Assembly (NCBI GenBank): GCA_964615375.1
Contig: CAZTOW010000002.1
Coordinates: forward strand, 248,001 to 312,000
Reading direction: 5' to 3'
From: CAZKWG01 sp964615375
Lineage (GTDB): Bacteria > Myxococcota_A > UBA796 > CAZKWG01
Length of the DNA stretch: 64,000 bases
Of this stretch, positions 42,644 through 52,360 are shown piece by piece (within the stretch, counting starts at the first letter, position 1; every line of letters begins with the position of its first letter). The position numbers and the translations under genes were made by a program. Under the pieces are notes generated by a model. The model made no database searches and was not told where the DNA came from. It was given only the letters and a program-made list of their open reading frames with translations.

Positions 42644-43488
42644 TGATCCCGCTCGACCGTGTAGCGGGCCAGGGCCTGCAGCGGCTCGGGAGCGGCCAGG
42701 GCGGAGACCGCGTCCAGGGCCTCATCCAGCAGCAGGCGAGCGCGCCGCCGGGTCTCGTCCAGCCCGAGGAGCTGCACGTAGCTGGGGGGCCCGTCGCCGT
42801 GGGCGTCCTGATCGGCGTCCAGCACGTCGTCGGCCATCTGGAAGGCGAGCCCGATGGCCTCCCCGTGTCGGGTGAGGCTGGCGAGCGCGCCCGCGTCGGC
42901 GCCCCCCACCAGCCCGCCCATGCGCAGGGAGGCCCGGATCAGCGCGCCCGTCTTGCCCTTGTGGACGCGCTCCAGGGTCTGGAGATCGCGGACCGGCCCC
43001 GCCATCCCGATGTCCCCGCCCTGCCCGCTGACCATGCCCGCGGCGCCCGCCCCCTGGGCCAGCTCGCCCACCAGCCGGATGGCGCAGCTCGGCGGGAGAT
43101 CGGCCTCGGACAGCAGCGCGAAGGCGTCGGTGAGCAGCGCGTCCCCGGCCAGCAGGGCCTCCGCCACGCCGAAGACGATGTGCGCCGTGGGCTTCCCGCG
43201 CCGCTCCGCGTCGTCGTCCATGCAGGGGAGATCGTCATGGACCAGTGAGTAGGTGTGGATCAGCTCCAGCGAGGCGGCGACCATCGTGACCGCCTCGTCC
43301 GGGCTCCTGCCCACCGCCTCCGCCGCGGCCATCACCCACAGCGGGCGCACGCGCTTGCCGCCCGTGCCGAGCGGGTAGGCGCAGGCCTCCGCGAGGCGCG
43401 GCGGCCAGACGCCCGCAAATCGCCGGGAGAGCACGGCTTCCACGGCCGCGCGTCGGGGCGCGGCCCAGGCATCCAGAGAGAAGGCCAT
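42640..43488 (-). CDS. ispA: Polyprenyl (farnesyl/geranyl) diphosphate synthase
   Basis: 282 residues. The first Asp-rich motif is DDLPCMDDDAERRGKPTAH, the second DDVLDADQDAHGD; other hallmarks are GGKRVRPLW and SLVHDDLPC. The short length and residues before the first Asp motif fit farnesyl/geranylgeranyl diphosphate synthases. It condenses isopentenyl diphosphate with allylic diphosphates for quinones and carrier lipids. The exact chain length cannot be told. It begins the ispA-tlyA run. Confidence 0.94.
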   Translation of the reverse strand: MAFSLDAWAAPRRAAVEAVLSRRFAGVWPPRLAEACAYPLGTGGKRVRPLWVMAAAEAVGRSPDEAVTMVAASLELIHTYSLVHDDLPCMDDDAERRGKPTAHIVFGVAEALLAGDALLTDAFALLSEADLPPSCAIRLVGELAQGAGAAGMVSGQGGDIGMAGPVRDLQTLERVHKGKTGALIRASLRMGGLVGGADAGALASLTRHGEAIGLAFQMADDVLDADQDAHGDGPPSYVQLLGLDETRRRARLLLDEALDAVSALAAPEPLQALARYTVERDH

Positions 43489-43515
43489 GCGCCCTCGACC
43501 CGGCGAGCGTGAGCG

Positions 43516-44133
43516 CTACAGCTGCTGGCTGTAGAACTCGATGACCGCCTGGGTGTTGACCTCGAAGGGGAGATCCTCGGCCTCGGGCGGGGTGACCATG
43601 CGGGCCATCGCCTTCGCGGGATCGTACTCGAGGTAGTTCGGGCGGACCCGGCTCAGGCTCTGCTCCACCGCGGTCACGATGAAGGGCTTCTGCCGGCTGC
43701 TCTCGTGAACCGTGACCACCTGGCCCTGGCGCACGGTATAGCTGGGCCGGTCCACGCGCTGCCCGTCCACGGAGATGTGACCGTGGGTGACGAGCTGGCG
43801 GGCGGCCGGGATGGTGTTGGCCAGGCCCATGCGCCAGACCACGTTGTCCAGGCGCGACTCCAGCAGCCGGATCAGGTTCCGGCCGGAGGGGCCCTGCTGG
43901 CGCGAGGCCTCCGCGACGTAGCGGCGGAACTGACGCTCCAGCACGCCGAAGTGGATGCGCAGCTTCTGCTTCTCGTTCAGGCGCAGCTTGTAGTCGGAGA
44001 CCTTGCCACGACGACGAGCGCCGTGCTGCCCCGGCGGGAAGGGCCGCTCGAGCGTGGCCTCGTTGGTCAGGCCAGGGAGGATCACCCCGAGAGAGCGGCA
44101 CTTCTTGAGGCGGGGACCGCGATAACGAGCCAT
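43516..44133 (-). CDS. rpsD: 30S ribosomal protein S4
   Basis: 205 residues. MARYRGPRLKKCRSLG begins the mature sequence; the N-terminal zinc cysteines are absent, so it is the zinc-free form. The S4 domain (about 93-155) contains LESRLDNVVWRMGLANTIPAARQLVTHGHISVDG. An upstream in-frame ATG at 44235 would add an unrelated 34-residue leader, whereas AAAGGAA precedes ATG 44133. It stands away from rpsM-rpsK-rpoA, as happens when rpsD is free-standing. Confidence 0.96.
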   Translation of the reverse strand: MARYRGPRLKKCRSLGVILPGLTNEATLERPFPPGQHGARRRGKVSDYKLRLNEKQKLRIHFGVLERQFRRYVAEASRQQGPSGRNLIRLLESRLDNVVWRMGLANTIPAARQLVTHGHISVDGQRVDRPSYTVRQGQVVTVHESSRQKPFIVTAVEQSLSRVRPNYLEYDPAKAMARMVTPPEAEDLPFEVNTQAVIEFYSQQL

Positions 44134-44385
44134 CGATCGAGTTCCTTTGAGGATCGGGAGACAGGATGCGTCCGCGTGATTGTGAACGGGACGGCGATAC
44201 GCGCGCGGGCAGCGAGGCGCATGCGCGCCGGACACTTGCAGCCAGGGCGCTTATCGAAGAACACGCTCGCCGTCAACCTCAGCACGCAGGGTTCACGACA
44301 CGCGGGCCTTCGCACCACAGACCTGTTCAGTGATATGATGTCGCAGGCGTGCCCGCCATCTGCGTGGTGCGTCGAGGAGGTCCAC

Positions 44386-45336
44386 ATGGGCGGACGCCGT
44401 GGTTTCACGCTGGTCGAGCTGGTCATCACCATGGCCGTCTTCGCCGTGCTCTCCACGGTGGGCTTCGGCCTGATCTCGGCCGAGCTCCCCAAGATGCGCA
44501 CGCGGCGCGCGGCCAAGGAATTCTACTCCCTGGCCTCCCAGTGCCGGAACCTCGCCATCCAGAGCGGCCGGGAGTGCCGGATCCAGCTCGTGGACTACGA
44601 CCCCTCCCCCTCCTCGGACAGCAACGAGAACATCGGCGTCTACTGGGTGCAGCTGGGCGAGCGCTCGGTGAACAGCGCCAGCTGGGACACGCTCCCGGTG
44701 GACGACGACGGCGTGGACGACGAGACCGGCGAGGGGAACGTGGACTTCTCCCGCGGCGGCGAGGACGAGCTCCCCTGGGTGTCCCTGGGAGACTGGACGG
44801 CCTACCAGACGATCTCCGGCCCCGGGGACGGCGGCACCAACGAGAACGCCGTCGTCTTCAACCCCCGCGGCTTCGTCTCCAACCCGGCCACCGACTTCGC
44901 CTCCAGCGGCTACATCGAGATCCCCTTCGTCAACCGCAAGGCGGCCATCGACGGGCTCGACGACGTCTGGATGGTGCGCATCGCGCGCTCCGGCCTCGTG
45001 CGCATCGATCCGGGCACCTGGGAGGGCGTCGCCGACGAGGGCTCCGCGGGAACGGACCCGAGCTCTTCGGGCTCGCCGGCGACCGGCACGGGCGACCCGG
45101 GCACGGGCGATGACGGCGGCGAGGTCGACACCGGCTGGGGTGACGGCGGCGGCGGCGAGGGCGGCGGTGGCCCCGGCGGGGGCGAGGGCGGCGAGGGCTT
45201 CCCTGGTGGCGGCGAGGGCGGCGGCGGCCCCGGCGGCGGAGGCGGCCCGAGGGACTCGGGCTTCCCCGGCGGCGGCGCCGAGGGTGGCGGTGGCGGCGGC
45301 GGCGGCTGGGACTCGGGCTTCCCCGCTCCGGTGTGA
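44386..45336 (+). CDS. Pseudopilin/pilin-like protein with glycine-rich tail
   Basis: 316 residues. A short leader MGGRRG precedes the prepilin cleavage site and FTLVELVITMAVFAVLSTVGF, with Glu at position +5, so it is a type IV pilin/type II pseudopilin (GspH/FimT-like). A globular domain with two Cys follows (about 30-225), then ~75 residues of Gly, Glu, Asp and Pro, including GGWDSGFPAPV at the end. GAGGAGG precedes ATG 44386 and a TATGAT at 44334-44339 is a possible -10. It lies 9 kb from the pilus cluster in a different orientation. Confidence 0.85.
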   Translation: MGGRRGFTLVELVITMAVFAVLSTVGFGLISAELPKMRTRRAAKEFYSLASQCRNLAIQSGRECRIQLVDYDPSPSSDSNENIGVYWVQLGERSVNSASWDTLPVDDDGVDDETGEGNVDFSRGGEDELPWVSLGDWTAYQTISGPGDGGTNENAVVFNPRGFVSNPATDFASSGYIEIPFVNRKAAIDGLDDVWMVRIARSGLVRIDPGTWEGVADEGSAGTDPSSSGSPATGTGDPGTGDDGGEVDTGWGDGGGGEGGGGPGGGEGGEGFPGGGEGGGGPGGGGGPRDSGFPGGGAEGGGGGGGGWDSGFPAPV

Positions 45337-45350
45337 TCCGCCGCTCGGGA

Positions 45351-46553
45351 TCAGGCGGCGCCCAGGGCGCGCTTCCGCACGGCCCGGACCAGCGGGCGCC
45401 CATCCGAGCAGGCCTCGACGAGCTCCCTCCTCCCCATCGCGGCCAGCACGCCCAGCGCGTTGGCCGCGGCGATCTCCGGCCCCTCCAGCGCGGCCAGCAC
45501 GGGCTCCACGACCCCGATCTTGACGAGGCCGTCCATGGCCAGGAGGTGGAAGCCCCCCTGGGCCGATCCATGCACGTTCCCCAGATAGGAGGCGAGGATC
45601 CCGGCGGTACTGGCGTCACCGCACTCGCCGAGCGCCGCCAGCAGCGCGTCCCTGACCGGGAGCTGCACGCCGAGGCCGGCGCCGGGGCGCCCCTCATGGT
45701 CCAGCGCCTCGTCGGTGAGCGCCCGGCGCAACGCCGGGACCGCCTCAGGGAGCCCCAGCCTCCCCAGCGCGCGGGCGGCGCGGGCGCGGCGCGCGAAGCC
45801 CGCCCCCGGATCCACATCCGTGTCGCGCAGCGCCTCCTGCCATCGCGCGAGCGCGCGTGGATCTCCTTCTCCCACCGCGCCCAGGAGGAGGTGGGAGGCC
45901 CGCCGCCCCGCGCCCGCGAGCGCCGCCTCCAGCGTGGGGAGATCGCGGGGGTCCTGCTGGGCGGCCAGCAGCTCGAGCAGCTCCCGATCCTCGGGATCCC
46001 GGCGCAGGGCCTCGCCGAGGCGCGCGCGGAGGAGATCGGGCTCGACGGGTCGGAACGCGCCGGGCTCCGACTCCGGCCCCAGGGGATCCAGGAGCGTTCG
46101 CCAGCGGGAGGCGACCGCGGCCCTCCCCGCCCCCGCCAGCCCCGCGACCGCCCGCGGCCCGTAGCAGGTCTGCACCTGGCGCGCGGCGGCCTGCTCCAGC
46201 GCGGCCCAGCAGAGCTCCGGGGGAGCGCCCAGGCGCGCGGCGGCCACGGCCAGGAAGAGGCGAGGCTCGTCCCGTCGCTCGGCGCGCGCCGAAGAGAGGA
46301 GGATCTCCGCCAGGGCGCCCCCGCCGCCGAGCCGGCCGAGCGACCAGGCCGCGGCGCGACGCACCCCGGGGACGGCATCGGCGAGCGCGGCGAGGAGAGG
46401 CTCCCGAGGCGCCCGGGGGTCCAGGCCCAGCGCGCGGGCGCAGCGGCAGCGGTGCGCGGGGCTCCCGAGGCGGAGGCCGCGCGCCAGGGCCTCCGTGGAC
46501 GCCTCCTCGGGGCGCCCCAGCAGCCGGTCTCGAACCCGCGACGCCAGCGTCAT
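45351..46553 (-). CDS. HEAT-repeat protein
   Basis: 400 residues (ATG 46553). Repeating helical pairs are visible: LAALADAVPGVRRAAAWSLGRLG, RAARALGRLGLPEAVPALRRAL, LLAALGECGDASTAGILASYLG and NALGVLAAMGRR. HEAT repeats form a protein-binding solenoid. The upstream TTG would add 12 residues; GAGG precedes the chosen ATG. No partner can be named. It is convergent with the pseudopilin gene (14 bp) and divergent from nrdJ. Confidence 0.8.
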   Translation of the reverse strand: MTLASRVRDRLLGRPEEASTEALARGLRLGSPAHRCRCARALGLDPRAPREPLLAALADAVPGVRRAAAWSLGRLGGGGALAEILLSSARAERRDEPRLFLAVAAARLGAPPELCWAALEQAAARQVQTCYGPRAVAGLAGAGRAAVASRWRTLLDPLGPESEPGAFRPVEPDLLRARLGEALRRDPEDRELLELLAAQQDPRDLPTLEAALAGAGRRASHLLLGAVGEGDPRALARWQEALRDTDVDPGAGFARRARAARALGRLGLPEAVPALRRALTDEALDHEGRPGAGLGVQLPVRDALLAALGECGDASTAGILASYLGNVHGSAQGGFHLLAMDGLVKIGVVEPVLAALEGPEIAAANALGVLAAMGRRELVEACSDGRPLVRAVRKRALGAA

Positions 46554-46596
46554 CCGGGCATCCTCACCCGTATCGGCGGGGCTACGCAAGGCTCAA

Positions 46597-46618
46597 GTTA
46601 TCCATAGGTTATCCATAG
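46597..46618 (+). promoter_or_regulatory. Tandem DnaA-box-like repeats upstream of nrdJ
   Basis: GTTATCCATAG is repeated directly twice (46597-46607 and 46608-46618), with an exact 11-bp period. Each contains TTATCCATA, one base from the TTATCCACA DnaA box. Confidence 0.5.
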
Positions 46619-46736
46619 ACCCACGCGGCGCGACGGGAGGGGCGGGAGACCCCACGTGGACGATCCGCCGGTTCTTGCACAGGGCGATCCAACTCATGAT
46701 CCCCGTTGCAATCCAACTCTTTGCTTGCGTGTCCAG

Positions 46737-46745
46737 TTGTCCACA
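46737..46745 (+). promoter_or_regulatory. DnaA-box-like TTGTCCACA
   Basis: TTGTCCACA matches the TTWTNCACA consensus at eight of nine positions, 120 bp after the tandem pair and upstream of the NrdR-like boxes. Confidence 0.45.
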
Positions 46746-46772
46746 GGCCCTCGGCCCACAGCCTGCCCATAC

Positions 46773-46788
46773 CTACAAGATGTAGGGG
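46773..46788 (+). promoter_or_regulatory. NrdR box 1 (distal)
   Basis: CTACAAGATGTAGGGG. Its central CAAGATGTAG matches the CWATATATWG core at eight of ten positions. It is centred exactly 31 bp upstream of box 2, as expected for cooperative NrdR binding. Confidence 0.6.
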
Positions 46789-46803
46789 TCGCTTCCGCGC
46801 CGC

Positions 46804-46819
46804 CTACTATATGTTGTGT
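46804..46819 (+). promoter_or_regulatory. NrdR box 2 (proximal)
   Basis: CTACTATATGTTGTGT. Its central CTATATGTTG matches the NrdR core CWATATATWG at nine of ten positions and ends in the expected TGT. It ends seven bases before the -35 of the nrdJ promoter. Confidence 0.75.
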
Positions 46820-46825
46820 TCAGGG

Positions 46826-46854
46826 TTGACCGCGGAGCGGTGATCCGGTACAGA
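46826..46854 (+). promoter_or_regulatory. Sigma70-type promoter for nrdJ
   Basis: TTGACC (46826-46831), a 17-bp spacer and TACAGA (46849-46854). The NrdR-like boxes lie just upstream. Transcription would start near 46861. Confidence 0.7.
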
Positions 46855-46860
46855 GAGGGA

Positions 46861-46983
46861 GCTGATGGCCCCCTGGCGCCCCTGTGCCCGCATGACCGCG
46901 CGGGCCGGCTCGTGCTCAGACCCACCGGCGCTCCCGCCCCTCCTCCTTGCTGCCCCCTGCTGTGCGACCCCTGCGGAGAAGCC
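46861..46983 (+). other. Leader of nrdJ
   Basis: About 120 bases between the inferred start site and ATG 46984. The sequence is GC-rich with no visible B12-box, so no cobalamin riboswitch is evident. GGAG (46975-46978) serves as the likely ribosome-binding site. Confidence 0.5.
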
Positions 46984-49725
<2,742 letters not shown>

Positions 49726-49733
49726 TCCCGCCC

Positions 49734-49756
49734 GGGTGAGCCGTCGGCGCTCACCC
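49734..49756 (+). terminator. First hairpin after nrdJ
   Basis: GGGTGAGC (49734-49741) pairs with GCTCACCC (49749-49756) around a seven-base loop. No T-run follows directly; it precedes the stronger terminator. Confidence 0.5.
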
Positions 49757-49778
49757 AAACGCCACGCCTGACTCACCG

Positions 49779-49818
49779 CCCCGGGGGGCCCACGACGTGG
49801 GATTCCCCCGGGGTTTTT
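49779..49818 (+). terminator. Intrinsic terminator after nrdJ
   Basis: CCCCGGGGG (49779-49787) pairs perfectly with CCCCCGGGG (49805-49813), with an inner CCCAC/GTGGG stem, and is followed by five Ts (49814-49818). It lies about 55 bases after the nrdJ stop and just before the convergent btpA stop. Confidence 0.85.
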
Positions 49819-49822
49819 CCTG

Positions 49823-50620
49823 TCAGCGGGCGGCGTCCACGATGGCGCGGACCCGGGCAGGATCGACCCGCTCGTCGAGGCGCCCGCCCCGGTGGAGGAA
49901 GGTGCCCACGATGGCGCCGTCGGCGTGAGCGCGCAGATCGGCGAGGGTCTCGGGCGTAGCGCCGCTCCCCACCCACACGGGGACGCCGCCCGAGCCCGCG
50001 CGCGCGGCCCGGAGATCGGCGAGGTCGGCGCGGGCGCCCGTGGCCGCCCCGGTGACGATGAGGCCGTCCGCGCCGCCGCGCAGGGCCGTGTCCGCGGCCA
50101 GGCGGCCGAGATCGCGCTCCCCGGCGGGCTGCCCGTGCTTGACGGCGACGTCGGCCAGGATGCTCACCCGCCCGGGGCCCTCGGCCAAGCCGAGCTCGCG
50201 CCGGTAGCGCAGGGTCTCGTGGGCCTCGCCCTGGATGAGGCCCTGATCGGTCCAGACCGCGCCGACGTGGACGTTGACCCGGACGAAGCGGGCGCCGCAG
50301 CTGGCGGCGACGGCGAGGGCGGCCCGCGCGTCGTTGCGGAGCACGTTGACCCCGAGCTGGATCGTGGGGAGCCGGGCGCGGATGGCGAGCGCGACGGCGG
50401 ACATCATCGTGGGGACGTGGGGGTCCACCCCGCTGGCGCGGAAGGGGGCGTCGCCGAAGTTCTCGATGATGACGGTCTGAAGACCGCCTTCGGCCATGGC
50501 CTCCGCGTCCCGGAGCGCGGCGTCGCGCACGGCGTCGAGGCCGGGCGAGCCGCGGGGCGCTCCCGGCAGGGGCAGGAGGTGGACGACGCCGACGAGGGTG
50601 AAGGTGTCCTTCGGGATCAT
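49823..50620 (-). CDS. BtpA/SgcQ family TIM-barrel protein
   Basis: 265 residues, fully matching the BtpA family: FTLVGVVHLLPLPGAPR at the start, ALRDAEAMAEGGLQTVIIENFGDAPF, QLGVNVLRNDARAALAVAASCGARFVRVNV, GADGLIVTGAATG and VWVGSGATPETLADLRAHADGAIVGT. The family has a TIM-barrel fold; one member supports photosystem I assembly in cyanobacteria, but in other bacteria its role is unknown. ATG 50620. It is convergent with the nrdJ terminator and divergent from the small exported protein. Confidence 0.9.
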   Translation of the reverse strand: MIPKDTFTLVGVVHLLPLPGAPRGSPGLDAVRDAALRDAEAMAEGGLQTVIIENFGDAPFRASGVDPHVPTMMSAVALAIRARLPTIQLGVNVLRNDARAALAVAASCGARFVRVNVHVGAVWTDQGLIQGEAHETLRYRRELGLAEGPGRVSILADVAVKHGQPAGERDLGRLAADTALRGGADGLIVTGAATGARADLADLRAARAGSGGVPVWVGSGATPETLADLRAHADGAIVGTFLHRGGRLDERVDPARVRAIVDAAR

Positions 50621-50675
50621 GCGCCCTGGTATCCGGTCCTCCCGGCGCGCGATAGGCTCCCTCGGGGGTGAGCGG

Positions 50676-51053
50676 ATGAGGGGCCTGAGGACGGCGGTCT
50701 GGGCGGGGGTGGCGCTGCTGAGCGGCGCGATGAGCCTGGCCGCCTGGCGGTCTCCGACGGGCTACCCGGCGCCGGAGCCTCCCCCTGCCCTCCCGCGGGC
50801 CACCGAGGCCGATCGCGCGCTGCTGGAGGCGCGCCGGCTGGAGCTCCTCCGCGCGTTGGAGTCGCTCTCCGACGCGCAGCGCGACAGCCTCGACGACGAG
50901 GCCCTGAGCGAGGCCCTCGCGGCGCCAGACAACCCGCTGGTCCCGGGTCGGGGAGGGCTCGCCCGCGCCTGCCCGCCGGAGCAGGCCCCACCGATGGCAG
51001 AGTGGGGCTGGTGCCCGCAGACCGGAGCGCTGGCGGCGATGGGCCTTCAGTAG
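50676..51053 (+). CDS. Small exported protein, unknown
   Basis: 125 residues. N-terminal signal/anchor MRGLRTAVWAGVALLSGAMSLAAW, then Pro-rich and helical regions and a C-terminal part with two Cys (LARACPPEQAPPM and EWGWCPQTGALAAMGLQ). ATG 50676 preferred. It overlaps the convergent lipoprotein gene by seven bases. No family recognised. Confidence 0.6.
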   Translation: MRGLRTAVWAGVALLSGAMSLAAWRSPTGYPAPEPPPALPRATEADRALLEARRLELLRALESLSDAQRDSLDDEALSEALAAPDNPLVPGRGGLARACPPEQAPPMAEWGWCPQTGALAAMGLQ

Positions 51054-51718
51054 TCGAAGGGGTAGATGGCCCGGATGACCCAGACGCCGTCGGCGAGCTC
51101 CGAGGAGTCGGCGGGCGCGGCGTCACCCAGGTAGGCGGCCGTGGTCCCGGCCACCCCGTAGACCCACACCGTGTCGCCCCCGTCCAGGGAGGCGTAGGCG
51201 GCGTTCAGGCTGGCGGCCCCGTCCGCGAGGTCCGCGGGCTCGAGGTTGGCCCGGATGTCCACGTGCATGGCCCCGACGCCCATGAAGACCGGAGAGGGGA
51301 CGGGGCTCGTGTACTCCGCGCAGGCGCTCTGGGGGAGCCCGTGGGTGACGCTCCACCAGGTGAAGATGGTGGGGTCCGGCGTCGAGCTCTGCGCGGTGAT
51401 CCCGCGCACGGTGAGCGTGTCCTCACAGAGGATGCTGCCGTCCGCGGCGAGGAGCGTGAGCCCCAGCGAGCTCTCGTCGGGGAGCAGCGCGCCCTCCCAG
51501 ATCGAGATCGCCGCGCCGAGCTTCCACCAGGTGGGGCCGACGTGATCCTCCGGGGTGTCGCCCGTGTCCAGGCTGCTGCCCGAGTCCATGGCCCCGGTCT
51601 CGGCGGGGCCAAACCCCTTGCCCCCGTCCAGCGCGACGCCCGAGCACGCGGGCGCCAGCACGCCCGCGAGCACGACGAAGCCGAAGCGGCGAATGCCGAC
51701 CTCCATGCCGTCTCTCAT
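51047..51718 (-). CDS. Lipoprotein, unknown function
   Basis: 223 residues with ATG 51718, which is preceded by GGAG. The signal segment IRRFGFVVLAGVLAPACSG ends in an APAC lipobox. The mature part begins with a Gly/Ser/Thr/Asp-rich linker and a beta-rich domain (LGAAISIWEGALLPDESSLGLTLLA, WWSVTHGLPQSACAEYTSP). Similar layout to its neighbour lipoprotein at 51777-52334. Function unknown. Confidence 0.75.
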   Translation of the reverse strand: MRDGMEVGIRRFGFVVLAGVLAPACSGVALDGGKGFGPAETGAMDSGSSLDTGDTPEDHVGPTWWKLGAAISIWEGALLPDESSLGLTLLAADGSILCEDTLTVRGITAQSSTPDPTIFTWWSVTHGLPQSACAEYTSPVPSPVFMGVGAMHVDIRANLEPADLADGAASLNAAYASLDGGDTVWVYGVAGTTAAYLGDAAPADSSELADGVWVIRAIYPFDY

Positions 51719-51776
51719 GCCCATCTCCGCGCCGTGTCCTGCCCACCCACACGTAAGCACGTCCACCGGGGCCCGT

Positions 51777-52334
51777 CTACCCCTCGGCGGCGAGATCCCA
51801 CACGAAGGCGGGCCAGAGGACGTAGGTCAGCCCCACCACCCACCCCGGCGCCTCCGGCTCCTCCCCCGCGTCGAGGGCGTCGTTGTAGGCGAAGCCCAGC
51901 GGCTCGACGTCCTCGGTGGACCAGGCCACGAACCAGCCCATGCTGTCCCCGGGGTAGGGGTCGAGGGACTCCACGCTGCGGTCCACGCTCCCGATCGCGT
52001 AGAGGGTGGTGCCGGCGTAGGAGGGATCGGTGGCGACCTCGCCGGTGCAGTCCGTGTCCAGCTCCTCCACCATCATGGAGAAGGCGCCGATGCAGCCGGG
52101 GCAGCCGTCGGGCAGGCTGGCCAGAGCCTCCCCGGTGATCGTCTGGGCGCGGGCGCAGATGTGATCGTCCTGGTCGCGCCCCTCCTCCCAGCGCGCGCTG
52201 TAGAACTCCCAGGTCTGCGTGCCGCTGATGCTCGCGCCGTCGGGGGAGACGGTCACCGAGGCGTGCTGGAGAGCCCAGGCGGGGACGTCCGCGGGCGCGC
52301 AGGCGGCGAGCAGGAGCAGCGGGATCCACTTCAT
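51777..52334 (-). CDS. Lipoprotein, unknown function
   Basis: 185 residues from ATG 52334. MKWIPLLLLAACAPAD contains an LAAC lipobox. The mature domain has three regularly spaced Cys (CARAQTITG, PDGCPGCIGAFSMM) and WYFY-rich strands. It follows the large TPR gene by 26 bp on the same strand and may be co-transcribed. No family recognised. Confidence 0.75.
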   Translation of the reverse strand: MKWIPLLLLAACAPADVPAWALQHASVTVSPDGASISGTQTWEFYSARWEEGRDQDDHICARAQTITGEALASLPDGCPGCIGAFSMMVEELDTDCTGEVATDPSYAGTTLYAIGSVDRSVESLDPYPGDSMGWFVAWSTEDVEPLGFAYNDALDAGEEPEAPGWVVGLTYVLWPAFVWDLAAEG

Positions 52335-52360
52335 GGCGCGGGTCCTCATGGCGCGGGTCG

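Noticed and set aside
44134..44385. A promoter for rpsD (TTGACG with TAAGCG) on the reverse strand
   Set aside because: The -10 agrees poorly with TATAAT; the region is otherwise without a convincing site.
46861..46983. Possible cobalamin riboswitch in the nrdJ leader
   Set aside because: No B12-box-like sequence or suitable folding is visible, and the leader is only about 120 bases.
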